64,000 bases of DNA from Volucribacter psittacicida (GCF_004339025.1 NZ_SMFT01000001.1:546050-610049); one strand, 5' to 3'. Positions 27,490 through 38,704 are shown, counted from the first letter of the stretch. Translations and numbers: made by a program. Notes: a model not told the origin generated them from the sequence alone.

Positions 27490-28373
27490 TGAAAACTTAC
27501 CGATTTTCCACCGCACTTTTATCGGGAAATGCGAGCAATCGATTTCCCTCCCCAGCTAAACTTAATTTATTTCTCTATATTAATGGCAAACGTGCCGATG
27601 GTTATCACGAATTACAAACCTTATTTCAATTTCTCGATTATGGGGATTGGTTAACCATTGATCCTATAGAAAATAGCAATGATATTCGCTTATCGCCTTA
27701 TATTGCCCATCTCCCTATGCAAGATAATTTAATCTATCGCGCTGCACGTTTATTACAAAAAGTAAGTGGTTGCTCAAAAGGAGCAACAATTCACTTAGAT
27801 AAAATCTTGCCTATGGGCGGTGGTATTGGGGGAGGATCTTCCAATGCGGCAACAACATTATTAGTGCTTAATAAATTATGGGGCATTAATCTTACGCCTG
27901 ATGAATTAGCAACGCTCGGTTTACAATTAGGTGCTGATGTTCCTATTTTTATTCATGGTCAAGCGGCTTTTGCCGAAGGTGTCGGAGAAAAAATCAATTA
28001 TTGTAGTCCGCCTGAGAAATGGTATTTGGTGTTAAAACCTGATATTGCGATTTCCACAGCAACAATATTTTCAGATCCTGATTTACCAAGAAATACGCCA
28101 AAACTCACCTTAAATCAATTAATGGCACAATCCTTTAGCAATGATTGTGAAAAAGTTGTGCGAAATCATTATCCTGAGGTTGAAGAATTGCTAAGCTGGT
28201 TGTTACAATATGCACCAGCACGTTTAACAGGTACAGGTGCTTGTGTTTTTGCCGAATTTGAACAGGAACAGCAAGCTCAAGCCGTTTTTAATATAAAACC
28301 TAAACAATACCAAGGTTTTGTGGCAAAAGGAGCAAATATTTCTCCTTTACAACAGCGATTAAATGATATTTAA
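27489..28373 (+). CDS. ispE: IspE, 4-diphosphocytidyl-2-C-methyl-D-erythritol kinase
   Basis: The 294-residue GHMP-family kinase of the MEP isoprenoid pathway is cytoplasmic. Motifs are [39 protein letters not shown] (ATP-binding loop) and [13 protein letters not shown]. The start is the ATG at 27489 ([11 protein letters not shown]), which overlaps the lolB stop; an upstream in-frame ATG at 27477 lies inside lolB. The first codons contain an exact uptake signal (27510-27518), which encodes the segment FSTALL. Confidence 0.95.
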   Translation: MKTYRFSTALLSGNASNRFPSPAKLNLFLYINGKRADGYHELQTLFQFLDYGDWLTIDPIENSNDIRLSPYIAHLPMQDNLIYRAARLLQKVSGCSKGATIHLDKILPMGGGIGGGSSNAATTLLVLNKLWGINLTPDELATLGLQLGADVPIFIHGQAAFAEGVGEKINYCSPPEKWYLVLKPDIAISTATIFSDPDLPRNTPKLTLNQLMAQSFSNDCEKVVRNHYPEVEELLSWLLQYAPARLTGTGACVFAEFEQEQQAQAVFNIKPKQYQGFVAKGANISPLQQRLNDI

Positions 28374-28430
28374 CATTACTTTCTCGGATTGCTTGCAATC
28401 CTAAACTTACTCTACTTTTGAGGTCAAACA

Positions 28431-29378
28431 ATGCCTGACATAAAACTCTTTGCTGGTAATGCAACGCCAGAACTTGCGAAACGAATTTCTGAACGCCTTT
28501 ATATTTCTATTGGCGATGCCACCGTTGGTCGCTTTAGCGATGGCGAAATTCAAGTACAAATCAATGAAAACGTGCGTGGTGCCGATGTATTTATCATTCA
28601 ATCCACTTGTGCGCCAACCAATGATAATTTAATGGAATTAATCGTTATGGTTGATGCTTTGCGTCGTGCTTCTGCTGGACGTATTACTGCCGTCATTCCT
28701 TATTTTGGTTATGCTCGCCAAGATCGTCGTGTGCGTTCTGCTCGTGTGCCTATTACCGCAAAAGTTGTTGCTGACTTTTTATCTAGCGTAGGTGTGGATC
28801 GCGTATTAACTTGTGATTTACACGCTGAACAAATCCAAGGTTTCTTTGATGTACCCGTTGATAACGTCTTTGGTTCTCCTGTCTTAATTCACGATATGTT
28901 GAAGAAAACAGATTTGGATAATCCTATCGTGGTGTCGCCTGATATTGGTGGTGTTGTACGAGCAAGAGCTATCGCAAAATTACTCAATGATACCGATATG
29001 GCAATTATTGATAAACGCCGTCCTCGTGCTAACGTGTCACAAGTGATGCATATTATTGGCGATGTAGCAGGCAGAGATTGTATCCTTGTGGATGATATGA
29101 TCGATACAGGGGGAACGCTAGTCAAAGCCGCAGAGGCATTAAAAGAACGTGGTGCGAAACGTGTATTTGCCTATGCAACCCATGCAGTATTCTCTGGTTC
29201 CGCAGCTAAAAATATTGCCAGTGAGGCTTTAGATGAAATTGTTGTAACTGATACTATTCCTCTTTCAGCGGAAATCAAAGCCTTAAATAAAGTGAGAGTA
29301 TTAACCTTATCAGGTATGCTCGCTGAAGCGATACGTAGAATTAGCAACGAAGAATCTATTTCTGCAATGTTTAGCTAA
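28431..29378 (+). CDS. prs: Prs, ribose-phosphate pyrophosphokinase
   Basis: The 315-residue enzyme makes PRPP from ribose 5-phosphate and ATP for nucleotide, His and Trp synthesis. Motifs are [39 protein letters not shown] (ATP loop) and [15 protein letters not shown] (PRPP-binding loop). Full length. The lolB-ispE-prs order is common in gammaproteobacteria. It ends at the hairpin at 29396. Confidence 0.97.
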   Translation: MPDIKLFAGNATPELAKRISERLYISIGDATVGRFSDGEIQVQINENVRGADVFIIQSTCAPTNDNLMELIVMVDALRRASAGRITAVIPYFGYARQDRRVRSARVPITAKVVADFLSSVGVDRVLTCDLHAEQIQGFFDVPVDNVFGSPVLIHDMLKKTDLDNPIVVSPDIGGVVRARAIAKLLNDTDMAIIDKRRPRANVSQVMHIIGDVAGRDCILVDDMIDTGGTLVKAAEALKERGAKRVFAYATHAVFSGSAAKNIASEALDEIVVTDTIPLSAEIKALNKVRVLTLSGMLAEAIRRISNEESISAMFS

Positions 29379-29395
29379 TATTAATTGACTGATTA

Positions 29396-29421
29396 ATGGC
29401 TACAGTTTGTAGCCATTTTTA
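29396..29421 (+). terminator. Rho-independent terminator of prs
   Basis: Stem ATGGCTAC / GTAGCCAT with a 5-nt loop followed by TTTTTA. Confidence 0.8.
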
Positions 29422-29452
29422 TTTATAGCCTTTCCACTTTAGAATAACGATA

Positions 29453-29461
29453 AAGTGCGGT
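29453..29461 (+). repeat. DNA uptake signal sequence (AAGTGCGGT)
   Basis: Exact core in the prs to siderophore-reductase gap. Confidence 0.9.
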
Positions 29462-29488
29462 AATTTTTAGCAAAATTTTGGAACCAAA

Positions 29489-29527
29489 TATAATCGTTTT
29501 AACTTAAAATGGAACTACCCTACTATA
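29489..29527. repeat. collapsed MITE-like relic
   Basis: TATAATCGTTTTAACTTAAA runs directly into a right-end-like GGAACTAC...ACTATA with the middle missing. Confidence 0.5.
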
Positions 29528-29534
29528 TTAGACA

Positions 29535-30527
29535 TCAACGCTTAACCCAATAAGCCTTAACTTTACTATTCTCCGTATTAAGATAACGTATTTCTCTAAA
29601 ATATTGGCGTAAGGCCTTTGCGGTTTTTTGCTCAGTTGCCCCCCAAACGTTATCAATACGTGGAAGTTGTTGCATAATATTGATTAATTGTTCTGTTAAG
29701 TTTTGTTGATTTAAATAATAAACTTGAGTATCCGTTGGGAAATAATCTTTTAAATATTCCTGTTCCGAATCTTGATGTGCAATACTAATCACGATAGGAG
29801 GCTGGGGATTTTGCCAATCTTCCAAAATTTTTGCTAAGGTTGGAAATGCGGTTTCATCACCAAATAATACCGCTTGCCCAGTATTTAAATGGGCGGTTTT
29901 TTCATAGTGTAAAGAACTTGCGTGCAAAATATCGCCAGTTTGTAAGGCCTTTGCCCAGTTTGATCCAAGGCTATCATTGTGTAAATAAATATCCACAGCA
30001 ACGATTTCCATTGATTGACCCGCAATGTTTCTTATTTCTCTTTGACGTAAACTGTAATAACGTTTAGCTTGACCAATTAATTGTTGTTCATCGGGTTGCT
30101 GTGAAAAACGATTAAGAGTAAATACCCAAGCTAAGCCTGCTTCTACTCTGGTTAAGGGTTGCAAGGGCTTGAGCCAAAGACGCATAAAATTCGCACTAAG
30201 AGATTGACTATCTTGCACTTGAAAATAGTAATGTTGCGATGTCATGCTGTTATCTAATTGTCGTAAGGCTGCAATAGCAATTTGCCTTACTTTTAACTCT
30301 ATTTCGCCTTCCGTTAAAAATGGTACAAAATGAATTTGAGTCTGTCCTTCAAGACTCACTTCTAACTCCATACCTTGTTCAAATAAATCAGTAAAAAAGG
30401 CTTTTTCAACCTTAGGATCGATAAAGACCTGAGCAATAGCAAGTAATTCCTTATAATGATCATCATTGACATGCTCAATAATATCCAATTTACGATTTAT
30501 ATCATTAATCGCCGTTCTTTCTGTCAT
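29535..30527 (-). CDS. siderophore-interacting protein (ferric-siderophore reductase type) with N-terminal extension
   Basis: The protein has 330 residues. Residues 1-90 resemble a DUF2470-like/haem-utilisation extension (IEHVNDDHYKELLAIAQ). Residues about 95-330 are a YqjH/ViuB-type FAD-binding siderophore-interacting domain: YYSLRQREI (flavin-binding region), VAVDIYLHNDSLGSNWAKAL, LFGDETAFPTLAKIL and the C-terminal WGATEQKTAKALRQYFRE...YWVKR. Such enzymes release iron from imported siderophores in the cytoplasm. A Fur-like site lies about 75 bp upstream. It lies 19 kb from the siderophore importer at 6979-10593, which would be the natural supplier. Confidence 0.85.
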   Translation of the reverse strand: MTERTAINDINRKLDIIEHVNDDHYKELLAIAQVFIDPKVEKAFFTDLFEQGMELEVSLEGQTQIHFVPFLTEGEIELKVRQIAIAALRQLDNSMTSQHYYFQVQDSQSLSANFMRLWLKPLQPLTRVEAGLAWVFTLNRFSQQPDEQQLIGQAKRYYSLRQREIRNIAGQSMEIVAVDIYLHNDSLGSNWAKALQTGDILHASSLHYEKTAHLNTGQAVLFGDETAFPTLAKILEDWQNPQPPIVISIAHQDSEQEYLKDYFPTDTQVYYLNQQNLTEQLINIMQQLPRIDNVWGATEQKTAKALRQYFREIRYLNTENSKVKAYWVKR

Positions 30528-30598
30528 TGTTTATCCTTAATATTTTTAAATAAGGGAAATATTGGTGGAATATCTTAAGGGTTAAGGTTAAGAAAGTA

Positions 30599-30617
30599 AA
30601 TGAGAATTATTTTTATA
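30599..30617 (-). promoter_or_regulatory. Fur-box-like site upstream of the siderophore-interacting protein
   Basis: AATGAGAATTATTTTTATA resembles the Fur sequence at 10618 (GAGAATAATTTTGATAAT) and lies upstream of an iron-related gene. Confidence 0.45.
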
Positions 30618-30618
30618 T

Positions 30619-30705
30619 TGTAATTGTTTTAATTTAAAATGAGACAAGGCAATACGGTGAGAATCGTGAACACCACATTATTTTAAATGTAGGACAACGA
30701 TAATA
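30619..30705. mobile_element. MITE-like repeat, copy d (shortened)
   Basis: It begins TGTAATTGTTTTAATTTAAA and ends AGGACAACGATAATA, with the middle word ACAAGGCAATACGG. It lies between the ushA end and the siderophore-interacting protein promoter. Confidence 0.65.
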
Positions 30706-30747
30706 AAAGATAAAGAGGAAAGTAGATAACTTTCCCCTAAATATCAC

Positions 30748-32397
30748 TTATTCCACAAACACCACATCATCTTTCGGATCAAAATCAGAAATATGAATTG
30801 GTAAATGTTCTTCAAAATATTTTTTTAGCATTTCAGCATCAATAAAGCCAGTATTCACATAGCTTGGGTGCTGTTTTAGTACAGGATAACCATCGCCACC
30901 TGCAGCACAATAATCTGGTAACGAAAGTTTATAAACCTTATTTAGTTCTAAAGGCTGACCAGCAATTTTCACATTGGATACTTTTTTAGCTTGACGATCA
31001 ACAATCATAGACACGCCCGCAAATTGAGGATAAGCCCCCATATCCACTTCTTTTAATGCCACCACATTTAAATAATCCAAAAGTTCCTGCCCAGTTAAAT
31101 CTACAGTAGCAATCATATTGCCAAAAGGTTGCACTGTAAGCAGATCTTTATAGCTTACTTTTCCTTCTTCAATAGAGGTACGAATACCACCAGAATTCAT
31201 AATCTCAATATCTGAGCCAACACGTTCCATTTGAGATTGTGCAATTAAGCGACCTAAATTGGTTTGTTGAAAACGGATAATATCTCGATCTCCCACGAGT
31301 TTACCTCCGACAACTTCCCCAACTTCAATACCAAGCAATTTATCGCCTTGATCTTGATATTGTTTTAAATGAGTAAACACCGCTTGATCTTCAAGGATTT
31401 CTGCTTGATACAATTCATAGCTGACCTTGCCATCCGCTTGTTTCACACGTTGTTTTAAATTCACTGGAATAAGCTGATAATTCACTAAAGTCAGTTCGCC
31501 ATTTTTAAACTCAAAGTCCGCACGCCCAAGGTATTTTCCCCACTCTCCTGCTTGCATAATCCAAGTATTATTTTGGTAATCAGGTTGACAACTTTCCCCA
31601 GGCGTATAAGTTTGTTTAAATTGCCCTTGATCATCAATACACAAGGTATCATGCGTATGTCCGCCAACAATAATATCTAAGGCTTTATTGTCTAAACTTC
31701 TTGCTAAAGACACATCGCCCGGAGCATTCATACCATGTTGCTCATCAAAATAATAACCGAGATGGGTTAATGCGATACGCACGTCAGGCTGTTCCTTTTG
31801 GTTAATATCAGTCAACAAGGTTTGAGCCGTCGCAATGGGGTTTTCAAAGCTCACTTTCTCCGTTACCTCTGGATTGCCTAATTTTGCGGTATCTTCTGTG
31901 GTTAAACCGATTACCGCAATTTTCAAACCCGATTTATCAAACATCGCATAAGGTTTCACTAAAGGTTGATTATTACTTTTATTGATAACATTTGCCGATA
32001 AAAACGGAAAATTCGCCCATTTTTCCTGCATATCTAATAATTGTAGTGGCGCATCAAACTCATGATTTCCCAATACCAGGGCATCAACCCCTAACATATT
32101 TAACCCTTCAATATCAGGTTTGGCATTTTGTACATCAGACTCAGGCACCCCTGTATTAAAATCCCCAGCGTGCAATAAAATCACTTCGCCTTGTTGTTCC
32201 GCTACCTCACGCCGAATATTATCAATTAAGGTTTTTTGTGCCGCAAATCCATATTTACCACGTTCATTTTTCCAAAAATGCCCATGGGTATCATTAAGAT
32301 GTAACAAGGTAAAGCGGTAAGTTTTATCCACTTCATAAGCGAATAAGGTATTGCTAGCAAGTAATGCCAGTGAAAGTAATGTTTTGCTCAATTTCAT
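30748..32397 (-). CDS. ushA: UshA-like 5'-nucleotidase/UDP-sugar hydrolase
   Basis: The 549-residue protein starts at the ATG at 32397 (MKLSKTLLSLALLASNTLFA), a normal signal peptide, rather than the ATG 9 codons upstream. The mature enzyme is periplasmic. Metallophosphoesterase motifs are LHLNDTHGHFW, HAGDFNTG, LGNHEFDAP and GGHTHD; the C-terminal nucleotidase domain has NSGGIRTSIEEG and GGDGYP. It is closely UshA-like along its whole length. NadN, the Haemophilus NAD nucleotidase, is a relative, so the substrate is not certain. Confidence 0.9.
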   Translation of the reverse strand: MKLSKTLLSLALLASNTLFAYEVDKTYRFTLLHLNDTHGHFWKNERGKYGFAAQKTLIDNIRREVAEQQGEVILLHAGDFNTGVPESDVQNAKPDIEGLNMLGVDALVLGNHEFDAPLQLLDMQEKWANFPFLSANVINKSNNQPLVKPYAMFDKSGLKIAVIGLTTEDTAKLGNPEVTEKVSFENPIATAQTLLTDINQKEQPDVRIALTHLGYYFDEQHGMNAPGDVSLARSLDNKALDIIVGGHTHDTLCIDDQGQFKQTYTPGESCQPDYQNNTWIMQAGEWGKYLGRADFEFKNGELTLVNYQLIPVNLKQRVKQADGKVSYELYQAEILEDQAVFTHLKQYQDQGDKLLGIEVGEVVGGKLVGDRDIIRFQQTNLGRLIAQSQMERVGSDIEIMNSGGIRTSIEEGKVSYKDLLTVQPFGNMIATVDLTGQELLDYLNVVALKEVDMGAYPQFAGVSMIVDRQAKKVSNVKIAGQPLELNKVYKLSLPDYCAAGGDGYPVLKQHPSYVNTGFIDAEMLKKYFEEHLPIHISDFDPKDDVVFVE

Positions 32398-32437
32398 TGT
32401 TGTATCCTTAAGTAAAAGCAGCATAATAAAAACGCAT

Positions 32438-32543
32438 TATAGTTGTTTCAATTTAAAATAAGACAAGGCAGCACGCCGAAGATAGTAGAAAAAGTACAGC
32501 AAGGCGTGCCAACGCAGTATTATTTTAAAGTGGAACGACTGTA
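32438..32543. mobile_element. MITE-like 106-bp repeat, copy e, overlapping the 3' end of priC
   Basis: It begins TATAGTTGTTTCAATTTAAA and ends TTAAAGTGGAACGACTGTA. It includes AAGGCAGCACGCCGAA and AAGGCGTGCCAACGC. The last five codons and the stop of priC lie inside its right end. Confidence 0.85.
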
Positions 32544-33106
32544 TTTTGTTGATAAGCTAAATATTCCTCCAATAACTCTATCGCCTCTAAACAACGTTTT
32601 TTACGTTGTTGAGTAATATCAATTTGTTGTTGGTAATAATCTCTTTGTTGTTGCGACTGTGCATCATAAAGTAAAGACACTTGCCCATCAAGTTTCGTAT
32701 TTAAGGCTTGCAAGGCTTCATAATACTTCTCTAATCGCTGTTTAGGCGGTAATTTATGAATGTCTTGTTTAGTTTGTGTGGTAGCAGAAATTGAGGGAGA
32801 CAAGGAATTTTTTCTTGCGAAGTACAGGGGCTTATTTTGTAAAGCATTACTTAAAGCACGACATTGAGCGAATAATTTATCCGTTAAAAATGCCCCTTGT
32901 TGTACATCATTTTCTTGCAAACTTGCGAGTTGATCCAATGTCTGCTGAATTTCTTGTAAATATTGCGAGAGATTAGCAAAACTTTCCGTAAATAAAGTGC
33001 GGTCAAATTTGGCAAAAATTTTTTTATTAAGTTGATGTTGATATTGTTGATATAATTGCTCAATTTTCTGTGCAAGTTGTTCGACAAGTTGCTGTTTGTT
33101 GAACAT
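32525..33106 (-). CDS. priC: PriC, primosomal replication protein N''
   Basis: The 193-residue, helical, cytoplasmic protein assists replication restart with PriA/Rep. Family-like features are the N-terminal LAQKIEQLYQQYQHQ, FDRTLF, and PPKQRLEKYYEALQALN, DYYQQQIDITQQRKKRCLEAIELLEEYL near the C-terminus. The final residues TVVPL and the stop codon come from the right end of a MITE-like element (32525-32542), so the original C-terminus may have been replaced. An uptake signal (32995-33003) lies near the N-terminus. Confidence 0.88.
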   Translation of the reverse strand: MFNKQQLVEQLAQKIEQLYQQYQHQLNKKIFAKFDRTLFTESFANLSQYLQEIQQTLDQLASLQENDVQQGAFLTDKLFAQCRALSNALQNKPLYFARKNSLSPSISATTQTKQDIHKLPPKQRLEKYYEALQALNTKLDGQVSLLYDAQSQQQRDYYQQQIDITQQRKKRCLEAIELLEEYLAYQQNTVVPL

Positions 33107-33219
33107 AAATCATACTCTTTCTAAATAACTTGATGATTGTTATCAATTATAGCGAATTTTATAAACATCGCCTACTATAAAAAATAAGGGGTGAATATTG
33201 ATAAAATTATATTTAAATT

Positions 33220-33235
33220 TGTGAGACAAATCACA
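33220..33235. promoter_or_regulatory. CRP-binding-site-like palindrome
   Basis: TGTGAGACAAATCACA is an exact TGTGA-N6-TCACA palindrome. It is 114 bp upstream of priC and 350 bp upstream of the first porin, so the target is unclear. Confidence 0.65.
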
Positions 33236-33463
33236 AATTATGAAAATAAATGCCGTAAAGTAAAATGGCAAAGAAAAAAATAATCCATAAAGTAATAGAT
33301 AATCTTTTTATATATAAAATTCAATAAGTTAAACGCTACTCTATAACAACTCACTCCAAATGAATATAAATATTTGTGAGGTTTATAACAACATAAAATA
33401 TTGCCATAAAAAATAACATATTGTTTTAATTAGACATTTAAAAATGAAGTAAATATTCACTTT

Positions 33464-33492
33464 TTGACAAAATTTTGTATCTTTGCTACTTT
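33464..33492 (+). promoter_or_regulatory. probable promoter of the first porin gene
   Basis: TTGACA (33464-33469), 17-bp spacer, TACTTT (33487-33492). The -35 is perfect and the -10 is weak. Confidence 0.45.
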
Positions 33493-33586
33493 CAATGCGA
33501 GCTAAATAAATTAATAAGTCAATTCATTAATTTATTGTGGTATAGCCTCGTAAAAGAAATGATTAACAAATAACGAAGGTGATTAT

Positions 33587-34672
33587 ATGAAAAAGACTCT
33601 TATTGCACTAGCGGTTACAGCATTGGTATCTACTACAGCAAACTCAACTGTGATTTATCAGCAAGATGGTACAAAAATTGATTTGGACGGTCGAGCCAGT
33701 TTTGAATTACGAAACGATAGCAATAACCGTACAGACCTAAGAGATGTAGGCTCTCGCGTACGTTTTCGTGCTTACCAAGATTTAGGCTATGATTTCACTG
33801 CCTTAGGTGCCATTGAATTACGTTTTTCTAATGATAATGGTGCGGCAAGCTCAATTGGAGGCAATCTACGTACCCACCGTTTATTTGCCGGATTTACCAA
33901 TAAAAATATTGGTACATTAACTTTTGGACGTCAATTACATTTAGGTGATCATATTCCAAAAGCTAACTATACCTATGAATGGGGTGGTAACATTCTATTT
34001 GATGCACATAAAAAAGCCGCACATTTTATGTCAGTGCCATTTGGTGGAGTACGCGTAGCGGCTGATTATTATTTCGGTAACTCTATAAAAAATAATAACG
34101 CTTCTAGTGGTTCTAGCGGTTGGGATGAAGGTCAAGGTTATGGGGTAGGTTTATTCTATGACGGTAAATGGAATGACCTTGCTGTGCGTTTTGGTTCAGG
34201 CTATTCTGAAGTTACCCAATCCGCTGATGGTACAAAAACCACGCAATATGATTTAAAACGCGGAGGAGTTGGCTTTGATCTCCGTTATAAAATAGTGACG
34301 GTGGGCTTTGACTGGGCATTTGGTAAAGCCACTAAAGGCTATGACTCTAGCAATTTGGTTTTCCAAAAAATCGCAGGCTATAATACCTCTCTCAATAAAA
34401 TCAATCGTTTCTTACTAGGCGCAAAAGTGAATGTAACAGAAAAAAATGCTGTTTATACACAATATTATTTTGCTGAAGGTAAAAAAGCAGATTCAAGTAT
34501 TGAAAAATACAAAATGCGTGGTTGGATGATTGGTGCGGATCATCGCTTTAATCGCCATGTTGCTGTCTATGTTGAAGGTGGGCAAGGAAAAGTGAAACAA
34601 GGAGGTGAAACCATGAATGTTAATGGTAAAACAAATCATCGTGTGTTAATCGGTACAAGAATTCTATTCTAA
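33587..34672 (+). CDS. OmpH/P2-type general porin, copy 1
   Basis: The 361-residue outer-membrane porin has the signal MKKTLIALAVTALVSTTANS and the beginning VIYQQDGTKIDLDGRASFELR, the start of Pasteurellaceae porins. Porin features include LRTHRLFAGFTNKNIGTLTFGRQL and the ending THRVLIGTRILF, with a terminal aromatic residue for outer-membrane insertion. Serine- and glycine-rich loops (around residue 165) are probably surface-exposed. It is followed by a terminator, so it is its own transcription unit. It is diverged from the porin downstream. Confidence 0.92.
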   Translation: MKKTLIALAVTALVSTTANSTVIYQQDGTKIDLDGRASFELRNDSNNRTDLRDVGSRVRFRAYQDLGYDFTALGAIELRFSNDNGAASSIGGNLRTHRLFAGFTNKNIGTLTFGRQLHLGDHIPKANYTYEWGGNILFDAHKKAAHFMSVPFGGVRVAADYYFGNSIKNNNASSGSSGWDEGQGYGVGLFYDGKWNDLAVRFGSGYSEVTQSADGTKTTQYDLKRGGVGFDLRYKIVTVGFDWAFGKATKGYDSSNLVFQKIAGYNTSLNKINRFLLGAKVNVTEKNAVYTQYYFAEGKKADSSIEKYKMRGWMIGADHRFNRHVAVYVEGGQGKVKQGGETMNVNGKTNHRVLIGTRILF

Positions 34673-34723
34673 ACCGATAAGAATAAATCATACGATTAAC
34701 GAACAAAAAACTGTGATCCAAGT

Positions 34724-34752
34724 CAACAATTTTAGATTGTTGGCTTTTTTTT
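34724..34752 (+). terminator. Rho-independent terminator of porin 1
   Basis: CAACAAT, 5-nt loop, ATTGTTG, then GCTTTTTTTT. Confidence 0.75.
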
Positions 34753-34763
34753 GCTTTTTTTTA

Positions 34764-34792
34764 TTGACAGGACTATGGCTTTTTGTAATTAT
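34764..34792 (+). promoter_or_regulatory. probable promoter of porin 2
   Basis: TTGACA (34764-34769), 17-bp spacer, AATTAT (34787-34792). Confidence 0.5.
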
Positions 34793-34888
34793 TCTAACCC
34801 GTTGGCATTTCATTTATAAAAAAATGAAAAAGTTCAATGAAAAAACAAGAAACAATAAAAATTAATCAAATCTAAGAGGATTAATCTT

Positions 34889-35989
34889 ATGAAAAAGACA
34901 TTAGTTGCATTAGCTATCGCTGCCACCGCAGCCACTTCCGCCAACGCTGTAACTGTTTATGAAGCAGATGGCACAAAAGTAGAAGTTGGTGGTTCTGTTC
35001 GTTTATACTTAGGTCGTATTGGTGATGAACAACGTGGTGATTTAGTAAACGATGGTTCTCGTATCAATATCAAAGTAAACCAAGAATTAGGTAACGGTTT
35101 ATCTGCATTTGGAGCTTATCAATTACGTTTTGCTCAAGGAGTTAATTCTACTAACAGAACGACTAATACTTTTGGTAACCCAAGCACCAAACGCCTTTAT
35201 GCAGGTTTCGCTCACAAAGATGTGGGTTCATTAAGTTTTGGTCGTCAAGCAACCAATGCGGATGATGTATTACAAGACAGCGCTTACTTTAACAGTGGTT
35301 GGTTAAATCCATTAACGTTTGAAGGAAATAAAGTTGTTAAATTCCGTTCTGCAGAAGTTAATGGTTTAAGTTTTGGTTTAGATTATTTATTTGGTGATGC
35401 CGATAAAACATCTCAAGATACAGAATATAAACAAGGTTATGCTGCTAGCGTATTCTATGATTATGCTTTAGGTGATCATAATTTCAATTTTGCAGCTGTT
35501 TATGCTCAGGATAAATATGATTCAGGTCTTCTTAATGCTGAAAGTGCAACAGGTCGTAAATATACCTCTTGGGCAACTCACTTAGGTTATAATTTCGCTG
35601 GTTTTGATTTAGGTTTAAACTACGGTCAATATAGAAATAAATTTGAAAATGGTACAACTATTGGTGCATTTGATAGTAGTGAATTAACTGAAACTAGTAG
35701 AAAAGGGAACTATTTCCTTGTTGATGCAGGTTACCGTGTAATTGAACCATCTCGTGTTTATGTACAATGGGAACGTTTAGATGGTAAAAGTGACGTTACT
35801 GTTGCAAACGGAGTTGAAAAAGCAGCTATCGTAAACCGTTATGTTGCTGGTGTTGATTATCGCTTACATAAAAACGTCTTAACTTATGTTGAATATGCAC
35901 AACAAAGAGAAAAAATTTCTGTACAAGGCGAAGCACACCAAACTAATGTAGACAACGTATTCGGTGTTGGTTTACGCGTGTACTTCTAA
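34889..35989 (+). CDS. OmpH/P2-type general porin, copy 2
   Basis: The 366-residue outer-membrane porin has the signal MKKTLVALAIAATAATSANA and mature start VTVYEADGTKVEVGGSVRLY, closer to P. multocida OmpH than porin 1. It contains TKRLYAGFAHKDVGSLSFGRQ and the terminal VFGVGLRVYF. AGGA precedes the start. Codon use is strongly biased to preferred codons (GGT, GAA, AAA), suggesting high expression, more so than porin 1. It has its own promoter and terminator. Confidence 0.93.
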   Translation: MKKTLVALAIAATAATSANAVTVYEADGTKVEVGGSVRLYLGRIGDEQRGDLVNDGSRINIKVNQELGNGLSAFGAYQLRFAQGVNSTNRTTNTFGNPSTKRLYAGFAHKDVGSLSFGRQATNADDVLQDSAYFNSGWLNPLTFEGNKVVKFRSAEVNGLSFGLDYLFGDADKTSQDTEYKQGYAASVFYDYALGDHNFNFAAVYAQDKYDSGLLNAESATGRKYTSWATHLGYNFAGFDLGLNYGQYRNKFENGTTIGAFDSSELTETSRKGNYFLVDAGYRVIEPSRVYVQWERLDGKSDVTVANGVEKAAIVNRYVAGVDYRLHKNVLTYVEYAQQREKISVQGEAHQTNVDNVFGVGLRVYF

Positions 35990-36014
35990 TAATTAATTAT
36001 TATTTAATCATGAT

Positions 36015-36042
36015 AAAAGCCAACATAATGTTGGCTTTTTAT
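36015..36042 (+). terminator. Rho-independent terminator of porin 2
   Basis: AAAAGCCAAC ... GTTGGCTTTTT. Confidence 0.8.
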
Positions 36043-36124
36043 TTATACCCTATTTTTCTTATTTATCCTCTCCCCTAAATAGTTTATACTTTTTAGCCAT
36101 TAACAATCTAAAAAAGAGAAAAAA

Positions 36125-38093
<1,969 letters not shown>

Positions 38094-38158
38094 CGTGATG
38101 CTATAGTAGTAAACATCAAAAATATTAAATCATATTGATTACAAATAAAAAGGAAAAG

Positions 38159-38188
38159 ACGAGAGAAAAATACGTTCTCTCGTTTTTT
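38159..38188 (+). terminator. Rho-independent terminator of the mogA-glnB-permease operon
   Basis: ACGAGAGAA, 7-nt loop, TTCTCTCGT, then T6. Confidence 0.85.
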
Positions 38189-38227
38189 ATTAATATAAAT
38201 AAGAATTAACTTACTCATTTATTCTTA

Positions 38228-38297
38228 TTAAGTCGTTTCAATTTAAAATAAGACGAGGAACACTAACGCTATATCATTTTGAAATGGGGCAATTATA
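38228..38297. mobile_element. MITE-like repeat, copy f, internally deleted (70 bp)
   Basis: The left end is intact (AGTCGTTTCAATTTAAAATA); the right end (CATTTTGAAATGGGGCAATTATA) is diverged; the middle is shortened. Confidence 0.6.
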
Positions 38298-38407
38298 ACA
38301 TTGTCCTATTCATTTCTTTTTACGAAAATTGCAATATTTTAGCTATGTGATAACATAAACACGACAAAAATAATATTTTCACTATTACTGATAAGATTTT
38401 TATAGTA

Positions 38408-38482
38408 TGGCTGGGGTACTAGGATTCGAACCTAGGAATGCCGAGATCAAAACCCGGTGCCTTACCGCTTGGCGATACCCCA
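38408..38482 (-). tRNA. tRNA-Gln (TTG), copy 1
   Basis: The 75-nt gene includes an encoded CCA. On the minus strand it begins TGGGGTATCGCCAAGCGG and has the TTCGAATC T-arm; the anticodon loop TTTTGAT gives anticodon TTG. It matches the tRNA-Gln pattern of E. coli. Confidence 0.95.
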
Positions 38483-38516
38483 ATAGGATAAGAATATAAT
38501 TTATTTTGAGACAGTA

Positions 38517-38591
38517 TGGCTGGGGTACTAGGATTCGAACCTAGGAATGCCGAGATCAAAACCCGGTGCCTTACCGCTTGGCGATACCCCA
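38517..38591 (-). tRNA. tRNA-Gln (TTG), copy 2
   Basis: Identical in sequence to the gene at 38408-38482 over the tRNA itself, separated by a 34-bp A/T-rich spacer. CCA is encoded. Confidence 0.95.
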
Positions 38592-38619
38592 CCTACTACT
38601 AAGACTGCAAGCTGATGAA

Positions 38620-38704
38620 TGGTGCGGAACGAGGGACTTGAACCCACACACCTCTCGGCGCCAGAACCTAAATCTGGTGCGTCTACCAATTTCGCCAGTT
38701 CCGC
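38620..38704 (-). tRNA. tRNA-Leu (TAG)
   Basis: The 85-nt class II tRNA has a long variable arm, encoded CCA, and the anticodon loop TTTAGGT, giving TAG. The minus strand begins GCGGAACTGGCGAAATTGG. Confidence 0.95.

Larger units (their letters stand above)
33107..33586. other. 480-bp A/T-rich gap with regulatory sites between priC and the porins
   Basis: It holds a perfect CRP-like site (33220-33235), a possible priC -10 (TATAAT, minus strand, 33146-33151) and a probable porin promoter (33464-33492). I see no gene or RNA in it. Confidence 0.5.
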
